Part shown: positions 1-7,398 of the stretch, piece after piece
Position numbering within the stretch: the first letter of the stretch is position 1
Layout: each line of letters begins with the position of its first letter
Assembly (NCBI GenBank): GCA_015062635.1
Contig: SUUF01000055.1
Coordinates: 1-12,914, forward strand
Source: Coriobacteriaceae bacterium
GTDB taxonomy: Bacteria; Actinomycetota; Coriobacteriia; Coriobacteriales; Eggerthellaceae
DNA length: 12,914 nucleotides
Direction of reading: 5' to 3'
The notes under the pieces: generated by a model
What the model saw: the letters and a program-made list of their open reading frames with translations, nothing else
Database searches by the model: none
What the model was told of the DNA's origin: nothing
Program-made: the position numbers and the translations under genes

Positions 1-10
1 TGATTGTCTA

Positions 11-40
11 TTGTGGCGTGTTGCGCTTTCGTTGCATACT
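11..40 (+). promoter_or_regulatory. Possible promoter of the fdnGHI-fdhE operon
   Basis: A TTGTGG at 11-16 and a CATACT at 35-40 are separated by 18 nt, which resembles a weak sigma-70-type promoter placed about 85 nt before the fdnG start codon. Neither hexamer is close to consensus, and the window begins only ten bases upstream, so activator sites further left cannot be seen. This is a pattern match only. Confidence 0.28.
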
Positions 41-62
41 GGAACATGGAGTGTAAGCTCCG

Positions 63-83
63 CAGGGCATGCAAGGGGCCCTG
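63..83 (+). other. Hairpin in the fdnG leader
   Basis: CAGGGC at 63-68 can pair perfectly with GCCCTG at 78-83 around a nine-base loop. It lies between the possible promoter and the fdnG ribosome binding site (GGAG at 112-115), so it would be in the 5' untranslated RNA. No T-run follows, so it is not a terminator. A regulatory role is possible but not shown; in GC-rich DNA a six-pair stem can arise by chance. Confidence 0.3.
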
Positions 84-124
84 TGCATTACCGGAGCAAG
101 GTATGGAGAAAGGAGTGTGGGGAT

Positions 125-3100
125 ATGGAACTGACGCGTAGAAGCTTCTTCAAGGCAACCGGGCTCGCGCTGGCCGGTTCGATGGCATTCGAGCTGTCGG
201 CCCAGTCGCAGGCGTTCGCGATGGAAGCCAATGAAGAGTGGAAGCTGGTCAACACCGAAGAGTACACCAACATCTGTTGTTACTGCTCCGGTGGTTGCGG
301 CTCGGTCGTGTCTGTGCGCGATGGCGAGATCATCAGCGTGGAAGGCGACCCGGACCACGTCATCAACGAAGGTGGCCTGTGCCCGAAGGGTGCCGCGATG
401 TTCCAGCTCGTCAAGGTCGTCGACCCGGCGACTGGCGAGGTTATCAAGAACCCGAACAGGCACTACAGCCCGTTAGTGCGCCGTCCGGGTGCAAGCGACT
501 GGGAGGAAATCTCCTGGGAAGATGCCATCGACGGCATCGCGCGTCACGTGAAGGAAACACGTGACAAATACTTTATCGAGAAGGACGAGGACGGCGTAAC
601 CGTCAACCGCCTGGAAGCGATCGGCCACCTGGGTGGCTCGCAGCAGAACTCCGAGGAAGAGTATCTCATCCTGAAGTTCATGCGCGGCCTGGGTATAGTC
701 GCAGTCGACAACCAGGCGCGAGTTTGACACAGCTCCACGGTTGCCGGTCTGGCACCTTCATTCGGTCGCGGCTCGATGACGAGCCATTGGGAGGACATGG
801 AGAATGCCGATTTCATTCTCACGTGTGGCTCCAACAACGCGGAAAACCACCCCGTTTCGATGAAATGGGTCAACCGTGCCCTCGACAAGGGCGCGAAGTG
901 GATCGTGGTCGACCCGCGTTACACCCGTACCGCCGCTTTGGCGGACATCTACTGTCCCATCCGTTCAGGCACCGACATCGCCTTCTATGGCGGCATGATC
1001 AACTACATCTTCGAGAACGATAGATGGCAGCATGAGTATTGCCTGAACTACACCAACCTGTCGTACCTCATCAACCCGGATTTCTCGTACGACCCGGAGA
1101 CCGGCCTGTTCAGCGGCTGGAACGAGGAGACGAAGTCGTACGACCAGTCCACCTGGGGCTATCAAACCGACACCGAGACCCCGTGGGATACGGAAACCAC
1201 GTATGCCTGGGTCAAGGGCGAGGGCGTGCCCAAGTTCGACACGCCGGTCTTGAAGACCCCGAAGAAGGATCCCACCTTGCAGGATCCGAACTGCGTCTAC
1301 CAAATCATGAAGAAGCACTACTCGCGTTACACCATCGACGCGGTGTGCAACATCTGCGGCATGGATGCCGAGACGCTGGAGGAAGTGTACGACGTGTACA
1401 CGCAGTCCGGCGAGCCCGGCAAGGCCGGCACCATCCTGTATGCGCTCGGCCAGACGCAGCACCACTACGGTGCGAACAACACCCGCATCATGTCGGTCGT
1501 CCAGCTGCTGCTGGGCAACATCGGCGTCCCCGGCGGCGGCCTGAACGCGCTGCGCGGCGAGCCGAACGTCCAGGGCTGCACCGACATGTGCATCATGCCC
1601 GCCGACCTCCCCGGCTACCTGCATTGGCCGACGTCTGACGGCACCCCGAGCCTGAAGGCCTGGTGCGAGCATGAGACCTATTCCGACGGCTACTACACCA
1701 ACAAGCCGAAGTTCATGGTGAGCTTCCTGAAGTCGTGGTTCGGCGAGAACGCCACGTTCAAGAACGACTACGGCTACGACTGGCTGCCCAAGGTGTACAA
1801 GCCGGGCAACTGGACGAGCATGCGCACCTTCGAGCACATGGCCGAAGGCACGATGCACGGCTACTTCGCGCTGGGCCAGAACCCCGCGCATTCCTCCGGC
1901 AACACCAAGAGCGTCCGCGAGAGCCTCGCGCATCTGGATTGGCTCGTGTGCGCCGACCTGTACATGACCGAGACGGCCAGCTTCTGGAACGCCCCGGACA
2001 TGCGCGACAAGGCCGCCGACATCCAGACCGAGTGCTACTTCCTGCCGGTCGCCTCCATCATGGAGAAGCCGGGCACGATCTTGAACTCCGGCCGCCTGCT
2101 GCAGTGGCGCTATGAAGCCGTGCCGCCGGCCGAGGGCACCAAGACCGACCTCGAGATCATGGACTTGCTGCACAAGAAGGTCGTCGAGCTGTACAAGACA
2201 GAAGGCGGCGTGTGCCCCGAGCCCATCCTCAACCAGAAGTGGGACTACGACATCGATGGCAAGGTCGACTTCCGCGCCGTGGCATGGGAGCTCAACGGCT
2301 ATCGCGTCAAGGACAACGACTTCTCGAAGCAGAAGGTCGACCTGCTCACCAACTTCACGGAACTCGCCGCCGACGGCTCGACCGCCTGCGCCATCTGGAT
2401 CTACTCCGGCTACTACAACAACGCCGAAGCCCTGATGGAGCCCGCCGAGCAGCCCGTCGCCCGCCGTGGCCACGAGGATCCGGGCAACATCCGCCTGTAT
2501 CCGAACTGGGCATTCAGCTGGCCGGTGAACCGCCGCATCATCTACAACCGCGCGTCTGCCGACATGAAGGGCAAGCCGTGGAACCCCGACAAGGTGGCCG
2601 TGGAGTGGAACGGCACGGAGTGGATCCGCAACGACGTTCCCGACTTCGCATTCCAGAAGGCCAACGCCGACGGCACCAACACGCCGATCGAGCCGAACAA
2701 CAAGGCCTTCTTCATGCGCTGGGAGCAGAACGCATGCCTGTTCAGCACGAACGGCATGAAGGACATGCCGCTGCCCGAGCACTACGAGCCCATGGAGAGC
2801 CCGGTCGAGAACCTGATGAACGGCAGCCAGAATTCGCCGCTCATCCAGTTCGCCGATGACCCGTCGGTGAAGAAGGGCACGAAGGAAGACTACCCGATCG
2901 TCGCCACCACCTATTCCATCACCGAGCATTGGCAGACCGGTCAGCAGACCCACAGCTGCCCGTCGCTCAACGAGTCCCAGCCGGGGCAGTTCATCGAGAT
3001 CTCGAACGAGCTGGCCGCCGAGAAGGGCATCGCCAACGGCGACACGGTGCGCGTGTGGAACAACCGCGGCGACATCAAGATGAAGGCCATGGTGACGCAC

Positions 3101-3283
3101 CGTCTGGTGCCGCTCACGGTGAACGGCGAGACCGTCCACGAGGTGGGCATGATCCATCACTGGGGCTGGGCGCACAGCTTCGAGCAGGACGACGTGACGA
3201 ACGACCTGACCCCGAACGTCGGCGACCCGAACAGCTTCATCCCCGAATACAAGGCGTTCCTCGTGAACATCGAGAAGGCATAG
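125..3283 (+). CDS. fdnG: Selenocysteine-containing respiratory formate dehydrogenase, catalytic alpha subunit
   Basis: This is the molybdenum or tungsten bis-MGD subunit that oxidises formate to CO2 and passes electrons to FdnH. The start at 125 follows GGAG at 112-115 and opens a Tat signal (TRRSFFKATG, residues 4-13) ending near residue 32, so export to the outer face of the membrane is expected. The [4Fe-4S] ligands are C51, C54, C58 and C86, with K88 just after. An in-frame TGA at 725-727 is codon 201 and sits in NQARV-U-HSS; the same frame continues without interruption to TAG at 3281-3283. As remembered, the E. coli homologue has Sec at about residue 196 and matches closely to the end (here FLVNIEKA). 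A molybdopterin dinucleotide-binding domain fills roughly the last 130 residues. The product is 1052 residues against about 1015 in E. coli. Automatic callers would split it at 727 and restart near 776. It heads an operon; fdnH follows after 16 nt. Orthology to FdnG rather than FdoG cannot be settled. Confidence 0.96.
725..727 (+). other. fdnG: UGA selenocysteine codon (Sec201) of fdnG
   Basis: The TGA is preceded by codons for NQARV and followed by CAC (His202), the Sec-His pair that contacts the metal and formate in this family. Reading through gives HSSTVAGLAPSFGRG, a typical formate dehydrogenase continuation, with no frameshift. It is therefore a recoded codon, not a nonsense mutation. 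The genome must carry selA/selB/selC/selD elsewhere; none is in this window. Confidence 0.95.
728..768 (+). promoter_or_regulatory. SECIS element of fdnG
   Basis: The apical hairpin lies at 739-756: GGU (739-741) pairs with ACC (754-756), U742 is bulged, GCC (743-745) pairs with GGC (751-753), and the loop is GGUCU (746-750). It begins 11 nt after the TGA. The bulged U and the GG at the start of the loop are the features SelB recognises in the E. coli fdhF and fdnG elements, where the spacing is the same as recalled. The outer limits given are approximate; the hairpin core is clear by eye. Confidence 0.88.
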
Positions 3284-3299
3284 GAAGGAGGCGGTTGAC

Positions 3300-4193
3300 A
3301 TGAGCGAAAAAGCTATCTACTTCGATTCGTCGAAATGCACGGCATGCAAGGGCTGCCAGGCGGCCTGCAAATGCTGGAACAACCTGCCCACCCCCTATGA
3401 GCTGAACAGCGCCGGCACCTTCACCGGCACGCTTCAGAATCCGCCGGACCTCCAGCCGAACACCCGCATCATCATCACGTTCAACGAGGCCGATAACGGC
3501 AAGAAGTATGGCGTGAACTGGGCGTTTGGCCGTCGTGCGTGCATGCATTGCACGAACCCGGCATGCGTCTCGGTGTGCCCGTCGGGCGCGCTGTACGTCG
3601 ACGAGGAGACCGGCCTGGTCACCTACGATTCCAGCAAGTGCATCGGCTGCCAGTACTGCCGCAGCGCTTGCCCGTTCGACGTCCCGCGCCACACCAACGT
3701 GGGCCTTACCGGCGACAACATCAAGATCAACAAGTGCACCGGCTGCGTGGACCGCGTGAAGCAGGGCCGCAAGCCCGCATGCGTCTCCACCTGCCAGCCG
3801 GGCGCCCTGCAATTCGGCGACCGCGACGAGATGCTGGCCATGGCCAAGGAGCGCGTCGAGTACCTGAAGGGCAAGGGCTTCGCGGATGCCCGGGTCTACG
3901 GCGAGACCGAGGCCGGCGGAACGCACGTCATCTACGTGCTGAAGTACCCGCTGTCCCAGTACGAGCTGCCCGAGAATCCGCAGCCGAGCGGTTTCGTCGA
4001 TGCGTTCGGCATCCTCAAGCCGCTTACCGCCGCGGCCGCCGTGGCCACGGTTGCCGGCCTGGGCATTTCCTACGCCACCGGCGTGGGCTACAAGCGCCCG
4101 ACCATGCGTTACGACGAGGCCAACCACGACGTCGTGGATGCGGAGACCGGCGAAGTGATCAAGCACATCGACCGAGAGGCGGGTGAGTTGTAA
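3300..4193 (+). CDS. fdnH: Formate dehydrogenase iron-sulfur beta subunit
   Basis: This 297-residue ferredoxin-like subunit carries electrons from FdnG to the cytochrome b subunit. Four [4Fe-4S] cysteine groups are visible: C13/C16/C19/C23, C81/C84/C89/C93, C114/C117/C120/C124 and C146/C149/C161/C165; in this fold the last cysteine of each group typically ligates a partner cluster. A hydrophobic alanine/valine-rich stretch at about 238-262 is the expected single C-terminal membrane anchor, followed by a short polar tail. Size is close to the E. coli subunit (about 294). The start is fixed by GGAGG at 3287-3291, eight bases before ATG. There is no signal peptide; such subunits are exported together with the Tat-bearing alpha subunit. 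The stop overlaps the fdnI start (TAATG), implying translational coupling. Confidence 0.95.
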   Translation: MSEKAIYFDSSKCTACKGCQAACKCWNNLPTPYELNSAGTFTGTLQNPPDLQPNTRIIITFNEADNGKKYGVNWAFGRRACMHCTNPACVSVCPSGALYVDEETGLVTYDSSKCIGCQYCRSACPFDVPRHTNVGLTGDNIKINKCTGCVDRVKQGRKPACVSTCQPGALQFGDRDEMLAMAKERVEYLKGKGFADARVYGETEAGGTHVIYVLKYPLSQYELPENPQPSGFVDAFGILKPLTAAAAVATVAGLGISYATGVGYKRPTMRYDEANHDVVDAETGEVIKHIDREAGEL

Positions 4194-4879
4194 TGGCAGA
4201 GCAGAGATACCTTCAGCGTCACCACAAGCAAACCCGCGTCACGCATGCGATCTTCGTGATCAGCTGCATCTGGTTGATGATTTCCGGCCTGTTCGTGTTC
4301 GTCCCGCAGCTGTCTGCGGCGGCGGGCGCCGACGTGGCCCAGTTCATGCGCGTCACCCACCGTATCGTGGGCTGCATCTTCATCCTCACGCCCATCATCA
4401 GCGCCATCATCTCGCCCTCGGGTGCCAAGCACTTCCTGGGCAAGTATGGCTACAAGTGGGATGCCGATGACAAGGAATGGATGAAGAAGTTCGTCCCGTA
4501 CATGCTCGGCCCCAAGCGCGTCCATATGCCGGACGCCAAGGAAGTCAAGTCGGGCCAGGTCGTCGCTGACGGCGCCATCATGGTCGGCGCCCTCATGATG
4601 ATGATTTCCGGCCTGGTGCTGTGGCTCGGCGGCGTGTTCGGCGCCAGCGCGACCTTCTTGAGCGTCGCACGCCTGCTGCACGACATCTTCTTCCTGCTGC
4701 TGGTCGTGTTCGTCATCGCCCACATCTACCTGGGCGCTGGCATCTTCCAGCCGTACAAGCGGTCGCTGCGCACCATGTGGGGCGACGGCAAGATCTCTGA
4801 GTCCGACGCCCTGTACCACTGGGGCAAGTGGGCCCGCCAGGAGATTGAAGAGGGCAGGGTCTACGAGGACAAGAAGTAG
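4193..4879 (+). CDS. fdnI: Formate dehydrogenase cytochrome b gamma subunit
   Basis: This 228-residue membrane protein binds two b-type hemes and reduces the quinone pool with electrons from FdnH. Four hydrophobic segments are seen at about 17-40, 54-74, 124-148 and 158-183. Histidines H18, H56, H163 and H177 fall where the E. coli FdnI heme ligands lie (18, 57, 155 and 169 as recalled), so both hemes are likely present. The polar loop between helices 2 and 3 and a charged C-terminal tail fit the family. The ATG overlaps the fdnH stop as TAATG. In an anaerobic actinobacterium the acceptor would be menaquinone, which is inference. The product could equally be labelled FdoI. Confidence 0.93.
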   Translation: MAEQRYLQRHHKQTRVTHAIFVISCIWLMISGLFVFVPQLSAAAGADVAQFMRVTHRIVGCIFILTPIISAIISPSGAKHFLGKYGYKWDADDKEWMKKFVPYMLGPKRVHMPDAKEVKSGQVVADGAIMVGALMMMISGLVLWLGGVFGASATFLSVARLLHDIFFLLLVVFVIAHIYLGAGIFQPYKRSLRTMWGDGKISESDALYHWGKWARQEIEEGRVYEDKK

Positions 4880-4891
4880 GAAGTGGCTGGC

Positions 4892-5791
4892 ATGGATATA
4901 ACGGCGATGGAACGGGCGGTTGCGGCATATGCCGCCTTGGGCGGCGACGCCGACCGCGCGCGCCTCGAATTCTTTGCCGGCCTGCACCGCTTGCAACACG
5001 AGTGGGCGCACCGGGTGGCCGTCGAAGGCGGCTACCCGGCGCCTGCCGCCGAGCAGCTGGAGGCGTGGTATTGGAATGCCGACCCGGTGTTCCAGTTCGT
5101 CCCCGTGCCCATCGATCCCGAGCGTTTCGCCCAAACCCTTGCCGCGATGGCCGGTTACCTGGTTGACAAGGCGGGCTTGGACGATGATGCCGCGCGAGGG
5201 CTCTCCGGGTGCGATTGGGAGGCGTTTTGCCGGCAGGCCGACCTCGAGCTGGCCGGGCGCGACCCGGCGGCGTTCGTCGAAGCGTGCTTGGGCAAGATCG
5301 ACGAGTTCGGCGTGGGAGCCGATGTCCCCGCGTCGCTGTTCGCGATGACGCTCGCCTTCGCGTTGCGCGCCTGGCTGCAAGAGCCGGCACAGGCGGTGAT
5401 GGCCTTGGCGCCCGACGACCGCATCAACCACGATTGCCCGCTCGACTGCCCGGTGTGCGGATCTCCCGCCGCCGCGTCGTTCGTGGGCGAGTCGGCTGGC
5501 ACCGACGGTCGTGGCCGTATGCAGTATTGCGCGATGTGCGGGGCCCAATGGCCCTACGAGCGCATTCGCTGCGGCGTGTGCGGTACGTTCAACCAGACCA
5601 AACTGCACTACTACAATTTGGAGGGCGACAACGCCCACCGCATCCAGAGTTGCGACGCCTGCGGTCAGTATCAACGGGTGGTCTTCCAAGACGAGATTCC
5701 CGGGCCGCTGTGCATGGAAGTCGAGGACGTCGTGATGGCGAAGCTCGACAAGGTCGCGCTCGACCCCCGGTTCCGCAAGGAGCGGAATTGA
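4892..5791 (+). CDS. fdhE: Formate dehydrogenase maturation protein FdhE
   Basis: FdhE is a cytoplasmic accessory protein needed for active respiratory formate dehydrogenase; in E. coli it binds the catalytic subunit and has rubredoxin-like iron sites. The C-terminal half shows four CxxC pairs: C186/C189, C213/C216, C227/C230 and C254/C257, with the family-like stretch LHYYNLEGD after the third. The N-terminal half is a helical domain of lower similarity. The 299-residue length is near the usual 300 or so. I chose ATG at 4892 because AGGAAG at 4878-4883 lies eight bases upstream; a GTG at 4883 would add three residues but has no spaced ribosome binding site. It starts 12 nt after fdnI, so it is part of the operon, coupling maturation to enzyme supply. 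Confidence 0.92.
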   Translation: MDITAMERAVAAYAALGGDADRARLEFFAGLHRLQHEWAHRVAVEGGYPAPAAEQLEAWYWNADPVFQFVPVPIDPERFAQTLAAMAGYLVDKAGLDDDAARGLSGCDWEAFCRQADLELAGRDPAAFVEACLGKIDEFGVGADVPASLFAMTLAFALRAWLQEPAQAVMALAPDDRINHDCPLDCPVCGSPAAASFVGESAGTDGRGRMQYCAMCGAQWPYERIRCGVCGTFNQTKLHYYNLEGDNAHRIQSCDACGQYQRVVFQDEIPGPLCMEVEDVVMAKLDKVALDPRFRKERN

Positions 5792-5845
5792 TGTGAACCT
5801 TCTCCGGGCCCGTTGCGGCGGGTTTGGGAGGCTTTGCCGTGATGG

Positions 5846-5889
5846 GCAAGGGGTGGTTTAGCGTGGATTCGTCCCACGCGATACCTTGC
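5846..5889 (+). other. Nested hairpin in the 3' region of the fdh operon
   Basis: An outer stem GCAAGG (5846-5851) with CCTTGC (5884-5889) encloses an inner stem GCGTGG (5861-5866) with CCACGC (5874-5879) and a seven-base loop. Both stems are perfect. It lies between the fdhE stop and the terminator hairpin, so it would be in the 3' untranslated RNA, possibly protecting it from exonucleases. No function is shown. Confidence 0.4.
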
Positions 5890-5893
5890 TTCA

Positions 5894-5932
5894 GGCCGCG
5901 CCGCTTTCGAGCGGTGCGGCCGCTGTGTTTTC
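5894..5932 (+). terminator. Likely intrinsic terminator of fdnGHI-fdhE
   Basis: GGCCGCGCCGCT (5894-5905) pairs with AGCGGTGCGGCC (5910-5921), a 12-pair stem with one G-U pair and a TTCG loop. It is followed by GCTGTGTTTTC, a short interrupted T-run. The stem is very strong but the T-run is weak. It lies about 100 bases after the fdhE stop and about 90 before the fdhD promoter element, a sensible place to separate the two units. Confidence 0.65.
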
Positions 5933-6000
5933 GGGGGCGGGCGCCACGGGGCCGCTCCATCGACAATACCTACCGCCGGGCTATGGATGGCGGGGGCACG

Positions 6001-6029
6001 GCGGGCCCGCGCGGGGCCTTCGCTATAAT
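6001..6029 (+). promoter_or_regulatory. Promoter element of fdhD with palindrome at the -35 position
   Basis: A perfect TATAAT occurs at 6024-6029, 23 bases before the fdhD ATG, predicting a very short leader. No TTGACA-like hexamer lies at the correct distance; instead a perfect ten-base palindrome GCGGGCCCGC occupies 6001-6010. That could be a regulator site, or chance in this GC-rich stretch. The -10 call is fairly secure, the palindrome is not. Confidence 0.55.
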
Positions 6030-6052
6030 ACGGACGAGCGAAAGGGGCATGG

Positions 6053-6862
6053 ATGCGCATCGTAGACCAATCGACGCCGATTGACGGGCATGTGGAACAC
6101 GCCTGCCATCTGGTGAAGCCAGGTGCCGCCCCGGTTGACGACGCCTATGGCCTGCAGGCCGAGCACGTCGTTCGTGTATACGTGAACGGCGAGCTCACGA
6201 TGAACCTCACCTGCTCGCCCGACCATATCGTCGAGTTGGTGGTCGGCCGCCTGTTCACCGAGGGCATGGTCGCCGGCATCGACGAGATCGACGAGGTGTG
6301 GCTATGCGAGCACTCCACGCGCGTGATGGTGTTCCTGCGCGACCGGCAGCTGCCCGCCGCACCCGCGCGCGAGCGCATCGTGCAGGATGTGGGCACCTGC
6401 TGCACCGACAACCGCACGCTGAGCTCGCTATTCCTGCGTGACGAGAAATTGCCCCAGGTCACGCCCATTCCGTGGAATGCCGAAGACGTGTTCGCGCTCG
6501 CATCGGTGTTCGAGCGCGATACCCCCATGCACCGCAAGACCTACGGCGTGCACAGCTGCTACCTGGCACAGGGCGCGCAGGTGCTCTATTGCTGCGAGGA
6601 CCTGGGACGCCACAACGCCTTCGACAAGGTGGTGGGCTGCGCGCTCGTCGACGGCGTCGACCTCTCGCGCTGCACCGTGTTCACCAGCGGACGCGTGCCC
6701 ACCGACATGGCGGTGAAGGCCATCCGCGCGCGCATTCCCGTCATGGTGTCGAAGGCGGTGCCCACCGATTTGGCCGTGCAGATGGCCGAGGAGCATGGCC
6801 TGACGCTGCTTTGCAGCGCGCATTCCGATTCTTTCCGCATCATGAACGACCCGGGCGAATAG
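6053..6862 (+). CDS. fdhD: Formate dehydrogenase accessory sulfurtransferase FdhD
   Basis: FdhD transfers sulfur from a cysteine desulfurase to the bis-MGD cofactor, forming the terminal sulfido ligand needed for formate dehydrogenase activity. Family marks are EDLGRHNAFDK at 182-192 and SGRVPTDMAVKA at 212-223, followed by the conserved SKAVPTDLAV region at 233-242. The catalytic loop normally has a CxxC motif (C121 and C124 in E. coli, the first essential); here the matching loop reads DVGTCCTDNR with adjacent C116 and C117. The 269-residue length is normal. AAAGGGG at 6041-6047 supports ATG at 6053; an ATG at 6049 is in another frame. It is transcribed apart from the fdn operon, behind its own promoter element, but clearly serves it. 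Confidence 0.93.
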   Translation: MRIVDQSTPIDGHVEHACHLVKPGAAPVDDAYGLQAEHVVRVYVNGELTMNLTCSPDHIVELVVGRLFTEGMVAGIDEIDEVWLCEHSTRVMVFLRDRQLPAAPARERIVQDVGTCCTDNRTLSSLFLRDEKLPQVTPIPWNAEDVFALASVFERDTPMHRKTYGVHSCYLAQGAQVLYCCEDLGRHNAFDKVVGCALVDGVDLSRCTVFTSGRVPTDMAVKAIRARIPVMVSKAVPTDLAVQMAEEHGLTLLCSAHSDSFRIMNDPGE

Positions 6863-6879
6863 CCGCTGTTTTGGGTTTT

Positions 6880-6911
6880 CCGGGCGCTGCGCCATCGCGC
6901 GATGGGCCCGG
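6880..6911. other. GC-rich hairpin between convergent genes
   Basis: CCGGGC (6880-6885) pairs with GCCCGG (6906-6911), enclosing a perfect 14-base palindrome CCATCGCGCGATGG (6892-6905), with a six-base bulge on the left arm. It lies between the converging fdhD and ModE-like genes, where a two-way terminator would be expected, but no T-run follows it on either strand. It may be a Rho-independent stop of unusual type or a factor-assisted one. Confidence 0.4.
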
Positions 6912-6965
6912 TGCATGCGAATTGGCTGGTTCCCGTGAGGGCGATTGCGCGCCGGGGCAACCGCG

Positions 6966-7313
6966 CTATTGCCGCTTCGAGAGCTCTTCCTGCAGGCGGC
7001 GGGTGGCGTACTCGGTGAGCTCCTGGTTCACGGCATTGAAAGCCGCCACCAGGCGGACCCCCTCTTCGGTGAGGTTCGAGCCGCGGGCGCCGTCGCGTTC
7101 GATCAGCTTCACGCCGAACTGCTCTTCGGCGCTGTTCATGAGCTTCCACGCCTTGCTGTAGGCCATGTGCATGTCTTTCGCGGCGCGGTTGAGCGAACCG
7201 GTTTCCTGTATGCCGTTCAGCAGCGCGATGAGGCCCGCCCCGAATGCGCAATCGTTATCTTCGGCAGCCTGCCCGATATAGAGCTTTGCGAATGCCCGAT
7301 ACTGTGCCGCCAT
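6966..7313 (-). CDS. Stand-alone ModE-type winged-helix transcriptional regulator
   Basis: This 115-residue protein matches the N-terminal DNA-binding part of ModE, the molybdate-responsive regulator of the LysR-like winged-helix fold. The helix-turn-helix lies at about 38-62 (GSLNRAAKDMHMAYSKAWKL), with the wing around 70-85 (IERDGARGSNLTEEG). ModE of E. coli is about 262 residues with two Mop domains that bind molybdate; here nothing follows except a short helix, so the sensor is absent or on another protein. The start is supported by GGAAGG (plus-strand CCTTCC at 7323-7328) nine bases upstream. It converges with fdhD and follows the MocR gene by 85 bp. Its position beside a molybdoenzyme and its maturation factor suggests control of this locus, but that is inference. 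Confidence 0.85.
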   Translation of the reverse strand: MAAQYRAFAKLYIGQAAEDNDCAFGAGLIALLNGIQETGSLNRAAKDMHMAYSKAWKLMNSAEEQFGVKLIERDGARGSNLTEEGVRLVAAFNAVNQELTEYATRRLQEELSKRQ

Positions 7314-7340
7314 GCCCCTTGTCCTTCCGCGTGGTTGTCT

Positions 7341-7360
7341 TGTAGGAACATTATCCTACA
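7341..7360. promoter_or_regulatory. Inverted repeat (operator-like) over the ModE-like gene's promoter
   Basis: TGTAGGA (7341-7347) and TCCTACA (7354-7360) form a perfect seven-base inverted repeat with a six-base spacer. On the minus strand the centre contains GATAAT (plus-strand 7350-7355), a plausible -10 hexamer 36 bases before the ATG. No good -35 was seen. The layout suits self-repression by the downstream winged-helix protein, which is inference. Confidence 0.55.
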
Positions 7361-7398
7361 CCAAAAACAAACGCAGTGCGGATATCGGGATTGACGTT

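Noticed and set aside
41..124. Molybdenum cofactor riboswitch before fdnG
   Set aside because: The leader is too short and shows only one simple stem; the multi-helix layout expected of that RNA was not found.
125..727. fdnG as a pseudogene or truncated gene ending at the TGA
   Set aside because: The frame continues unchanged, the context is the Sec active site, and a SECIS hairpin follows at the right distance.
965..3301. Long open frame antisense to fdnG
   Set aside because: It mirrors a clear coding gene in GC-rich DNA and its translation is a low-complexity run of Val, Ala, His, Arg and Leu without family features.
5824..6084. An 86-codon open frame between fdhE and fdhD
   Set aside because: It runs through the nested hairpin, the terminator and the fdhD promoter, and overlaps the fdhD start; its composition is not protein-like.
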